Shown here: positions 39,515 through 47,834 of the stretch, piece by piece | Position numbering within the stretch: position 1 is the first letter of the stretch | How the letters are laid out: each line of letters starts with the position of its first letter | NCBI GenBank assembly: GCA_905202215.1 | Contig: CAJKRG010000014.1 | Span: 1 to 51,107, forward strand | DNA length: 51,107 nucleotides | Reading direction: 5' to 3' | Source: an uncultured Porphyromonadaceae bacterium | Lineage (GTDB): Bacteria; Bacteroidota; Bacteroidia; Bacteroidales; Muribaculaceae | Program-made: the position numbers and the translations under genes | Notes under the pieces: model-generated | What the model was told of the DNA's origin: nothing | Databases searched by the model: none | What the model saw: only the letters and a program-made list of their open reading frames with translations

Positions 39515-42484
39515 ATGAAAACTAAGTTTAATCTTTTGTCATCGGCGCTATGCTTGGTCATGGTCCTGTTGGGCAATCTTTCGGCGTGGGCCGCGGATAT
39601 TGCTGTGACAGGTACGGTGACTGATCAAAGCGAAGAACCGCTCATAGGCGTCAGCGTGACAGTCAAAGGACGTTCCGGAGTCGGGACCACAACAGACCTT
39701 GATGGTAATTTCAGCGTCAAGGTTCCCGACGGTTCTGTTCTCGTATTTTCATATATAGGATACGTCACGAAAGAACTAAAGGCCGTTCCCTCTATGAAAG
39801 TTGTCCTCGACGAAGATAATATGAGTCTCGACGAAGTTGTGGTCATCGGTTATGGCGCCGTTAAGCGTAAGGATCTTACCACAGCCGTATCGACCGTCGG
39901 AGAGGAAGCTCTTGCAAACCGACCCATTATTTCGGCTGCCCAGGCTATCCAGGGCAAGGCTGCCGGTGTTGCGGTGCAGCAGCCTACAGGTGCTCCCGGC
40001 GGCGGCATGACGGTGCGTGTACGTGGTACCACATCGTTCAATGGTTCAAACGAACCACTTTATGTTGTCGACGGTGTGCCTGTGGACAATGTCAGTTTCC
40101 TCTCACCCGGTGATATCGAGAACATGCAGATTCTTAAAGATGCATCATCAGCTGCTATCTATGGTTCGCGCGGTGCCAACGGTGTGGTTATCATTACCAC
40201 GAAGCAGGGTAAATCGGGCGATGCCAAGATTTCGCTCAACGTGCAGGGTGGTTTCACTCATGTCGCAAAAAAGATGGATGTCCTGAATGCGTCTCAGTAT
40301 AAAGACCTGATGGACGAAATCGGTCTCGTGAAGCTGCCCGATGGTCTTACAGATCAGACCGACTGGTTCGACGAGACTTACCGTGTGGGTAATACCCAGA
40401 CATACCAGCTTTCTGTTTCACAAAGCTCCGATAAAATCAAATATTACCTTTCAGGAGGATATCAGCGTGACCGCGGTATTCTGAAAAGTTCGTTCTTCCA
40501 GCGTTATAACTTCCGAGCCAATGTGGAAGGCAAACTTCGTCCCTGGATCACGGCCAAGGCAAACATAGTATATTCCGATTACTCATCGAACGGCGGTGGT
40601 GCCATGGGTACTGTCGGCAACCGTGGCGGTGTGATTCTTTCGGTAATCAATACTCCGACTTATGCGCCTATCTGGGATCCTGAGAATCCCGACCGGTTCT
40701 ACAATAATTTCTATGGTCTAAACATGCAGAGTCCTCTTGAAAACGAGGCTCGCCAGCAGTCCAACCGCTCTCGTGAAAACCGACTCATAGCTTCAGGTGA
40801 ACTCCTCTTCAATATTATTGATGGACTTACTTTCTCGAGCAAATTCACTATCGACCGCCGTCACGGCTGGAGCACATCTTTCCTCGATCCCGAACTGACT
40901 ACATGGGGACGCGAGCAGGGCGGTACCGCCTACGACGGTCGCAGCCAGAACACTGTTCTGACATGGGATAATGTTGCAAACTACAACTTCAAGTTCGGTA
41001 AGAATTCGTTCGATATCATGGCCGGTACATCCTGGACAGATTCCAATTATTCCAACAACTGGATCAACGGCCAGTACTTCCGTAACGGTAAGATCGAGAC
41101 ACTCAATGCCGCCAATATGATCAGCTGGACCGGTACCGGTTCTGGCGGTTCTAAGTGGGGTATTATGTCATATTTCGGCCGTGTATCCTACAACTTCGAC
41201 TCTAAATATCTCGCTACTGCCAATATCCGTTACGATGGTTCGTCGAAACTGCATCCTGACCACCGTTGGAAGGCGTTCCCCTCGTTCTCGGCGGCCTGGC
41301 GTATTTCGCAGGAAGACTTTATGAAAGATATTTCCTGGATTTACGACCTCAAACTCCGGGCCGGCTGGGGTAAGACCGGTAATCAGGACGGTGTTGGCGA
41401 TTATGCGTATCTGCAGCGTTACAATATCAACCGCATAGCATGGTTCGAGGACGGCAACCAGTCGGCTGTGCCTACAATCAGTCAGGCGAATCTCCGTACA
41501 CGCGACCTCACATGGGAAACCACGACACAGACCGGTGTCGGCGTCGACTTTGCAGTGCTCAACAACCGTATCGAGTTCAGCGCCGACTGGTACTATAAGA
41601 AGACTTCCGATATGCTAATGTGGGTATCGCTTCCTTCTGGCTCGGCTGCAGCAAGTTCGATACAGCGTAATGAAGGCGAGATGACCAACAAGGGTTTCGA
41701 ATTCAGCATTACTTCGCGTAACTTCACCGGACCCTTCACCTGGACCACGAATCTCAACATGTCGTTCAACAAGAATAAACTGACCAAGCTTGAGCTTCAG
41801 AAAGTATATCTGAGCGCTGTAACCAGCGAGACTGTCAACGAAGCGGTTGTACGTAATCAGCCCGGTCGGGCACTCGGCGGTTTCTATGGCTATATTGCCA
41901 ACGGAGTCGACCCTGAAACTGGCCTTATGATGTATGAAGATCTCAACGGAGACGGCCGTATCTCATCTTCGGACCGTACTTTTATCGGAGACCCGAACCC
42001 CGATTTTACTTTCGGTATGACCAATACTTTCTCGTATAAAGGTTTTAACCTCAGTATTTTCCTGCAGGGCGCATATGGCAACGACATCTTTAATGCCTCG
42101 CGTATGGAGACTGAAGGTATGTACGACGGTAAAAACCAGACTACCGAGGTACTTCGCCGCTGGCGTATTCCCGGTCAGATCACCGACATGCCCAAGGCCG
42201 GCTGGAATATGCGCAATTCTACCTATTTCATCGAAGATGGCAGCTATCTGCGTGTCAAGGATATTTCGTTGTCTTATGATATCAGCGGCAAGTGGATGAG
42301 AAAACTCGGCATTTCCCGTATTCAGCCTTATTTCACTGCCTCCAACCTTCTGACATTCACCCATTACTCGGGCATGGATCCCGAAGTGAACCAGTGGGGT
42401 AATAGTGGTGCCGTACAGGGTATCGACTGGGGTACATATCCTCATTGCAAAAGCTATGTATTCGGCGTAAACATTGACTTCTAA
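39515..42484 (+). CDS. SusC-family TonB-dependent outer-membrane transporter
   Basis: A 989-residue outer-membrane protein. A signal peptide (ending near AWAADI) leads into a carboxypeptidase-like domain at about residues 30-105 (VTGTVTDQSEEPLIGVSVTVKG). Then comes the SusC signature LDEVVVIGYGAVKRKDLTTAVSTV and the plug (PLYVVDGVPVDN, ILKDASSAAIYGSRGANGVVIITTK). The rest is the 22-strand barrel, ending in KSYVFGVNIDF. It imports oligosaccharides bound by its SusD lid with TonB energy. It starts the PUL operon; the SusD gene follows after 15 nt. Confidence 0.97.
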   Translation: MKTKFNLLSSALCLVMVLLGNLSAWAADIAVTGTVTDQSEEPLIGVSVTVKGRSGVGTTTDLDGNFSVKVPDGSVLVFSYIGYVTKELKAVPSMKVVLDEDNMSLDEVVVIGYGAVKRKDLTTAVSTVGEEALANRPIISAAQAIQGKAAGVAVQQPTGAPGGGMTVRVRGTTSFNGSNEPLYVVDGVPVDNVSFLSPGDIENMQILKDASSAAIYGSRGANGVVIITTKQGKSGDAKISLNVQGGFTHVAKKMDVLNASQYKDLMDEIGLVKLPDGLTDQTDWFDETYRVGNTQTYQLSVSQSSDKIKYYLSGGYQRDRGILKSSFFQRYNFRANVEGKLRPWITAKANIVYSDYSSNGGGAMGTVGNRGGVILSVINTPTYAPIWDPENPDRFYNNFYGLNMQSPLENEARQQSNRSRENRLIASGELLFNIIDGLTFSSKFTIDRRHGWSTSFLDPELTTWGREQGGTAYDGRSQNTVLTWDNVANYNFKFGKNSFDIMAGTSWTDSNYSNNWINGQYFRNGKIETLNAANMISWTGTGSGGSKWGIMSYFGRVSYNFDSKYLATANIRYDGSSKLHPDHRWKAFPSFSAAWRISQEDFMKDISWIYDLKLRAGWGKTGNQDGVGDYAYLQRYNINRIAWFEDGNQSAVPTISQANLRTRDLTWETTTQTGVGVDFAVLNNRIEFSADWYYKKTSDMLMWVSLPSGSAAASSIQRNEGEMTNKGFEFSITSRNFTGPFTWTTNLNMSFNKNKLTKLELQKVYLSAVTSETVNEAVVRNQPGRALGGFYGYIANGVDPETGLMMYEDLNGDGRISSSDRTFIGDPNPDFTFGMTNTFSYKGFNLSIFLQGAYGNDIFNASRMETEGMYDGKNQTTEVLRRWRIPGQITDMPKAGWNMRNSTYFIEDGSYLRVKDISLSYDISGKWMRKLGISRIQPYFTASNLLTFTHYSGMDPEVNQWGNSGAVQGIDWGTYPHCKSYVFGVNIDF

Positions 42485-42499
42485 TAATAAGAAAATATT

Positions 42500-44032
42500 A
42501 TGAATCATAAATATATATTGAGTGGAGTTATCGCCTTGTCGCTTATGGCAGGCTCGTGCGATCTCGACTATACTCCGGTAAGCGACTACTCCGATGTGAC
42601 CGAGGGAGATATTACCAATACCGAAGAAGAAATAATCTATCAGAATCGTGCCGATGCCGAGAGTGCTCTGACCGCTCTCTACGAAGATTTCCGAGGTAAC
42701 CAGAATCAGCTGCAGCTCGACTACCTGCTGATAGGCGACGTTCACAGTGACAACGCTTATGCCGGAACCACCGGTTCGGAAGTAGTCGATCCCGCCACCA
42801 ATGATCTCAACGGTACCACGCTCTGCGTGAACCGCGACTGGAACTACTATATGCTTCAGGCCGCCAAGTGCACTAAGTTTATTGTCGGTGTCGCTTCTGT
42901 TGCCGACAAGAGTCTTACAGAAGCTGAAATCAATACCATGCGCGCCCAGGCCGAAGTGCTCCGTGCTTTCATCTGGTTCCGAATGGTACGTATGTGGGGC
43001 AATATTCCTATCATTACCACTGTACCCAAGGATATTACCTCTGAAAATATTTCGGAATCTTACGAAAGTTACTTCCCGGCCCAGAACACAGAGGCCGAAG
43101 CATATGAATATATACTCAAAGACCTTGAGGACGCCATGCTCTACGCTCCAGAAGGAAACGGCGACAAGACCCGCTTCAGCAAGGATGTGGCCCGCGCAAT
43201 TCTTGCGAAGGTCTATGCGGAAAAGCCCGTGCGCGATTATAATAAGGTCATTCAGTATGTGAATGAGCTGACCTCCCGCGGCTATGCGCTATGCCCCGAA
43301 TATGGAGATCTTTTCAATATCGACGGTCCCGTCAAAGACGGTTTTACGGCAACACCGCTTTTCACCAACTCGGTGGAGTCGATTCTCGAGGTGCATTATC
43401 CTGTCGGTTCTGGCAACTGGGCATCCTGGATGTACGGCCGTTGTCTCGAAAACTGGGATCAGAGCTTCTCTTGGGCTAAGTGGATAACTCCTTCACGTGA
43501 CCTTCTCGCGGCTTTCGACAAAGTCGGCGACACCAAGCGCAAGGAACAGACTGTAGTATATTATGAATGTCCCTGGAGCAACTATTATCCTTCCGACAAT
43601 TATCCGTTTATGTACAAGGTGCGTTCGGGCTATAGTAATGTATTCTTCCTTCGCTACGATGATCTTCTGCTGCTTAAGGCCGAGGCGCTTATCCTTGGAG
43701 AGACTCCCGATCTTCAGGCTGCCGCCGATATTATCGACCAGATCCGTACACGTGCCGGAATTTCCAAGCTAACTAACGCTGAGAAAGGCAATAAAGAGAG
43801 TCTGTTCCGCGTTTATGTAAACGAGCGTCGTCTTGAACTCGCGTGCGAGGGAGAACGCTGGTACGACCTTGTGCGTCTTGATCTCGTGGAAGAAACCATG
43901 GCGGCAGCTCAACGTAACGATTCCGGTCGTCTGCCCATTGCAGTTCCATATACCAGGAACTCGTATCTACTGCCTATTCCTCAGGACGTTCTCGACACGA
44001 ATCCTAATGTTGTCCAGAACCCCGGCTATTAA
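42500..44032 (+). CDS. SusD/RagB-family surface glycan-binding lipoprotein
   Basis: A 510-residue surface lipoprotein (signal ending LMAGSC). It has the SusD/RagB helical TPR scaffold: LRAFIWFRMVRMWGNIPIITTVP, AKVYAEKPVRDYNKVIQYVNEL, and the C-terminal FRVYVNERRLELACEGERWYDLVRLD, with the end LLPIPQDVLDTNPNVVQNPGY. It forms the hinged lid on SusC and binds the target glycan. Position and order fit the canonical SusCD pair. Confidence 0.97.
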   Translation: MNHKYILSGVIALSLMAGSCDLDYTPVSDYSDVTEGDITNTEEEIIYQNRADAESALTALYEDFRGNQNQLQLDYLLIGDVHSDNAYAGTTGSEVVDPATNDLNGTTLCVNRDWNYYMLQAAKCTKFIVGVASVADKSLTEAEINTMRAQAEVLRAFIWFRMVRMWGNIPIITTVPKDITSENISESYESYFPAQNTEAEAYEYILKDLEDAMLYAPEGNGDKTRFSKDVARAILAKVYAEKPVRDYNKVIQYVNELTSRGYALCPEYGDLFNIDGPVKDGFTATPLFTNSVESILEVHYPVGSGNWASWMYGRCLENWDQSFSWAKWITPSRDLLAAFDKVGDTKRKEQTVVYYECPWSNYYPSDNYPFMYKVRSGYSNVFFLRYDDLLLLKAEALILGETPDLQAAADIIDQIRTRAGISKLTNAEKGNKESLFRVYVNERRLELACEGERWYDLVRLDLVEETMAAAQRNDSGRLPIAVPYTRNSYLLPIPQDVLDTNPNVVQNPGY

Positions 44033-44059
44033 TAATCTCAATCTATTTAATCATTTTTC

Positions 44060-45556
44060 ATGACAAACACTCGCGTGATAATAGCATCTACTCTCGTTGC
44101 ATGCGCAATGATGATATCTTGCGGCGACGACAATAACAATTATCCCCAGCCGGCTCCGACACCTACTCCGGAGATTCCGACAAGCGGCGATGTACGTGTG
44201 ATAACCACGACTTCCAACCGTGCCAAAGACCTTTCCGAATCGTGGATCGACTTCAGCAAGACAGACAATATGTCGCCTTCTACGGTACGGCTCATTCCCG
44301 AAGAAGAATTCCAGACAATGGACGGCTTCGGCGCCGCCATCACAGGATCGACATGCTTCAATCTTATGAGAATGTCGCCTGAAGACCGTGCTGAATTCCT
44401 CAAGACCACATTCTCTCCCGAGAATGGCTTCGGTTTCAGCTACGTGCGTATTTCAATCGGTTGCAGTGACTTCTCTCTTAGTGAATTCACCTGCTGCGAC
44501 AAGGAAGGTATCGAGAATTTCGCACTCACATCTGAAGATACTCAATATGTGATACCTATCCTGAAGGAAATCCTTGCAATAAACCCTGATCTGAAAATCA
44601 TGGGTACTCCCTGGACGGCACCGCGCTGGATGAAAGTCAATAATCTTACAGATCTCAAGCCGTTCAACTCATGGACTTCCGGACAGCTAAATCCCAAGTA
44701 TTATGCCGACTATGGAGAGTATTTTGTGAAATGGATCAAGGCCATGGCCGATAACGGTATCGAAATCTACTCTGTAACTCCACAGAACGAACCGCTCAAC
44801 AGAGGCAACAGTGCTTCTATGTATATGGGCTGGGAAGAAGAACGCGACTTTGTGAAGAATGGCCTCGGTCCGGCCTTGAAGAAAGCCGGTCTCGATACAA
44901 AGGTGTATGCGTTCGACCATAATTACAACTACGACAATATTCCTTCTGAGCAAAGCTATCCTACCAAAATCTATGGCGACCCCGAAGCCAAGGAATATCT
45001 TGCCGGCGCAGCTTTCCATAACTATGGAGGCAACAAGGATGAGCTGACTGTGGTGCACAACGCTACTCCGGGCATGGATCTCGTGTTTACCGAAACATCA
45101 ATCGGAACCTGGAACGACGGCAAGAATCTCGGTACCCGCCTTATCGATGATATGGAACAGGTGGCTCTCGGGACTGTAAACCGCTGGTGCAAGGGTGTCA
45201 TCGTATGGAATCTCATGCTCGACGAAGAGCGCGGGCCAAACCGTCCCGGCGGTTGCCAGACATGCTTCGGAGCCGTCGACATCAACCGCGATTATACCAA
45301 ACTTACCCGCAATTCGCATTATTACATCATAGCCCACATGTCGAGTGTCGTGCAGCCCGATGCAGTACGTATCGGTACCAAAGGCTTTACTACCAACGGG
45401 CTTACGTATACAGCTTTCAAAAATCCCGACAGCAGTTATGCTGTGGTGATGAGCAATGCCAAGTCGGAGGATATCAGACTGACTTTGGACGACGGTACGA
45501 ATCACTTCTCTGTGACTATTCCGGCCCGGAGCGCCGTGTCGCTGACGTGGAAATAA
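44060..45556 (+). CDS. GH30 glycoside hydrolase lipoprotein, likely endo-beta-1,6-glucanase
   Basis: A 498-residue lipoprotein (lipid cysteine Cys21) with a short proline-rich linker and a GH30 barrel with its small beta domain. Family marks: FQTMDGFGAAITGSTCFNL, SYVRISIGCSDFS, TPWTAPRWMK, the acid/base Glu244 in VTPQNEPLN, and the nucleophile Glu345 in VFTETSIGTW. GH30 enzymes cut beta-glucosyl, beta-1,6-glucan or xylan links with retention. Subfamily 3, beta-1,6-glucanase, is inferred from locus order, not from sequence comparison. A surface lipoprotein signal suits first cleavage outside the cell. A strong terminator follows. Confidence 0.92.
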   Translation: MTNTRVIIASTLVACAMMISCGDDNNNYPQPAPTPTPEIPTSGDVRVITTTSNRAKDLSESWIDFSKTDNMSPSTVRLIPEEEFQTMDGFGAAITGSTCFNLMRMSPEDRAEFLKTTFSPENGFGFSYVRISIGCSDFSLSEFTCCDKEGIENFALTSEDTQYVIPILKEILAINPDLKIMGTPWTAPRWMKVNNLTDLKPFNSWTSGQLNPKYYADYGEYFVKWIKAMADNGIEIYSVTPQNEPLNRGNSASMYMGWEEERDFVKNGLGPALKKAGLDTKVYAFDHNYNYDNIPSEQSYPTKIYGDPEAKEYLAGAAFHNYGGNKDELTVVHNATPGMDLVFTETSIGTWNDGKNLGTRLIDDMEQVALGTVNRWCKGVIVWNLMLDEERGPNRPGGCQTCFGAVDINRDYTKLTRNSHYYIIAHMSSVVQPDAVRIGTKGFTTNGLTYTAFKNPDSSYAVVMSNAKSEDIRLTLDDGTNHFSVTIPARSAVSLTWK

Positions 45557-45582
45557 AAACTGAGATGAAGTAAAATACGAGT

Positions 45583-45630
45583 AACAGGGATTTGTGTCCT
45601 TGCCAAAGTCTGAATCCCTGTTGCTTTTTT
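45583..45630 (+). terminator. Intrinsic terminator after the GH30 gene
   Basis: AACAGGGATT (45583-45592) pairs perfectly with AATCCCTGTT (45613-45622) and is followed by GCTTTTTT. It lies between GH30 and the next PUL gene on the same strand. Confidence 0.85.
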
Positions 45631-45680
45631 ACTTTCGTCAGATCTCGTTTCAACCTTTTAAACTAACGTAAGAAACTATC

Positions 45681-47720
45681 ATGAAATATATTAAGACTTT
45701 TGCCCTGCTGTTCGCGTCTGCGGCTATGTTGGCATCCTGCAACGATGACGACTGGGCTCCTGGCAATCCTGTGATGGATGTGACAGGAAATATCGGCGAA
45801 GCACACTTCGGCGACAGCCTCACTTTTACAGTGAAGGCGACAGACCCGGAAGTCCCCCTGTCGACCATTCATGCCGAACTTTATTTTGGCGACGAAATGG
45901 TAAGCGAGAAAGTGATACGCACCAAAGTTAGCGGAGCCGACTATACGGGTCGTATCTATGTGCCGTATTATGCCAATATCCCTGACGGTAAGGCCACTCT
46001 GCGGCTGACTCTGCAGAATATCCATTTCACCATGACAGAGCTGCTGTACAATGTATCGATCACTCACCCTGACTATGCTTCACTCACATTCCGCTCTGAG
46101 ACAGGAGAGGAATATATCATGCAGCGCAAGGAGCAATACGTCTATTCAATGACACAGCGCTTCCCCTCGGAAATGCGTGGTTATATTGTCGCTCCGGCTA
46201 TCGGTGACGATGGCAACGAGATTGTATTCGGCTATGAAGGCAGTGAGATCAAACCTTATGCAGATGGAGTCATACCGTTCTCGAACTCGGCTCCCGGTCG
46301 CTATACCATCTCGTTCAATACATTCAGTTTTGAAGGCTCGCCTTTCGTTGTCCTTTCGCTCAACGGACAGCGTCTTGAGGCTATCGACGAGACAAGCTCG
46401 GGTATTGATCTCAATCTCTCCAAGGGCGATATCCTTACTCCCGACGGATTCCCCAATTTCGGCGACTGGTGGCTTAATCCGGACTATTTCACCCGCAATG
46501 CCGATGGCACCCTTACATTTAACGCATACAGCGGCAACTACCGTATTATCGCCGACACTAAGCTTCAGTACTTCCGTGTATACAAGCTCAACGGCAGCAG
46601 CCCTGCCACTCTCAATGAGGACGGTACAGGCGCGGTCTGGATCATCGGAGAGGGTATTGGCCATCCTTCGCTGTCGAACGCAGTAGGCTGGACAACAGAA
46701 AAGGCTCTGTGTATGGCTCCGGTAGGTGAAAAGACATATCAGGTGACTGTGGTCGGCGGAAAGACCGTTGCAGTAGATGCAATCAATTTCAAATTCTTCG
46801 GCCAGATGGGCTGGGGCGTAGAGCTTACAGGTGCAGATCTCGTATCGCAGTCGAAACTCATAGGTGTCGGTACCGGCAGCGCCGCTTCCGGAGGCAACGG
46901 ACATGACAATGGCAACCTTTTCCTTGAGGATGGGGTGACTCTGCAGGACAATGGAGTCTATGTGATAACTCTTGATCTTACACAGGGTATCCATGACGCA
47001 ATCATGACCGTAGACTATAACGGCGAACAGCAGTTCGAGGAAAAGCCCGTGTATCTTAACGACCAGAAGATGGTGACATCTGACAATGCTGTCTATTCTG
47101 CCGTGATCAAACTTGATCAGAATTCGGTTCTCACTTTCCGCGAATTCAGCGAACTCGACAATCTCTACTGTGATCCCGACTATTTCTTCTTCGATGAAGA
47201 TGCATTCGCGATCTCTTTCCTTCCTGTGTCCGGCCACTATAATGTGGTGCTCGACAAGCTGAACGGTACTCTCAGCGCTACTCGTGTAAATGCCGACGGT
47301 TCCGACATGACTCTAAATGCCGATGGTACTGGTGCTCTCTGGCTTATGGGCTGGGGCGTAGGTTCGCCTTCTCTCTCGTCGCAGTTCGGCTGGAATCCGG
47401 GCAAGGCATACTGTGTGGCCGAAATAGCCCCCGGTATATATCAGTTTACCGGTAACGCCGGACCCGAGAACGGTTCTTCTATAGGCGACCGTTTCCGCTA
47501 CGATTATCTGTCGTTCAAATTCTTTCATCAGAACGGCTGGGGTGGCGAATTCGGACAGGATGCTCTTAAGATGACAGGCGAGACTGACGCATTGCTTAAG
47601 AATACAGGTAACTTCGAGCTGGCCGATGACACCAAACTCGAGTTAAACGCTACTTATAGAATAACCGTCGATCTTTCAGCCGGTATAGAAAATGGAACCA
47701 TAAAAATGGTCAAGCTCTGA
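45681..47720 (+). CDS. SusE/SusF-like surface glycan-binding protein
   Basis: A 679-residue surface lipoprotein (signal ending MLASC) without catalytic motifs. An N-terminal Ig-like part is followed by a module that occurs twice. Around residues 310-430 it reads GTGAVWIIGEGIGHPSLSNAVGW, then NFKFFGQMGWGVELTG. Around 545-660 it reads GTGALWLMGWGVGSPSLSSQFGW, then SFKFFHQNGWGGEFG. The paired modules with exposed tryptophans suit SusE/SusF-type glycan binding at the surface. It lies between terminators 45583-45630 and 47765-47808, so its level may be set separately from SusCD. Confidence 0.88.
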   Translation: MKYIKTFALLFASAAMLASCNDDDWAPGNPVMDVTGNIGEAHFGDSLTFTVKATDPEVPLSTIHAELYFGDEMVSEKVIRTKVSGADYTGRIYVPYYANIPDGKATLRLTLQNIHFTMTELLYNVSITHPDYASLTFRSETGEEYIMQRKEQYVYSMTQRFPSEMRGYIVAPAIGDDGNEIVFGYEGSEIKPYADGVIPFSNSAPGRYTISFNTFSFEGSPFVVLSLNGQRLEAIDETSSGIDLNLSKGDILTPDGFPNFGDWWLNPDYFTRNADGTLTFNAYSGNYRIIADTKLQYFRVYKLNGSSPATLNEDGTGAVWIIGEGIGHPSLSNAVGWTTEKALCMAPVGEKTYQVTVVGGKTVAVDAINFKFFGQMGWGVELTGADLVSQSKLIGVGTGSAASGGNGHDNGNLFLEDGVTLQDNGVYVITLDLTQGIHDAIMTVDYNGEQQFEEKPVYLNDQKMVTSDNAVYSAVIKLDQNSVLTFREFSELDNLYCDPDYFFFDEDAFAISFLPVSGHYNVVLDKLNGTLSATRVNADGSDMTLNADGTGALWLMGWGVGSPSLSSQFGWNPGKAYCVAEIAPGIYQFTGNAGPENGSSIGDRFRYDYLSFKFFHQNGWGGEFGQDALKMTGETDALLKNTGNFELADDTKLELNATYRITVDLSAGIENGTIKMVKL

Positions 47721-47764
47721 TTCCGGCGTCACTATATTTGAATTAGATTGTTTTGGGTAGACAG

Positions 47765-47808
47765 AAAAAGGACTCCGGAAGACCAGACAGCCTGCCGGAG
47801 TCCTTTTT
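47765..47808 (+). terminator. Intrinsic terminator after the glycan-binding gene
   Basis: AAAAAGGACTCCGG (47765-47778) pairs perfectly with CCGGAGTCCTTTTT (47795-47808), ending in a T-run. The GH3 gene starts 26 nt later with no obvious promoter between. Confidence 0.88.
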
Positions 47809-47834
47809 AACCACCCATATGAAAATATGATGAA

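Noticed and set aside
46146..47237. 363-residue minus-strand ORF
   Set aside because: Antisense to the SusE/F-like gene; no signal, no domain, and cysteine- and isoleucine-rich composition typical of shadow frames.
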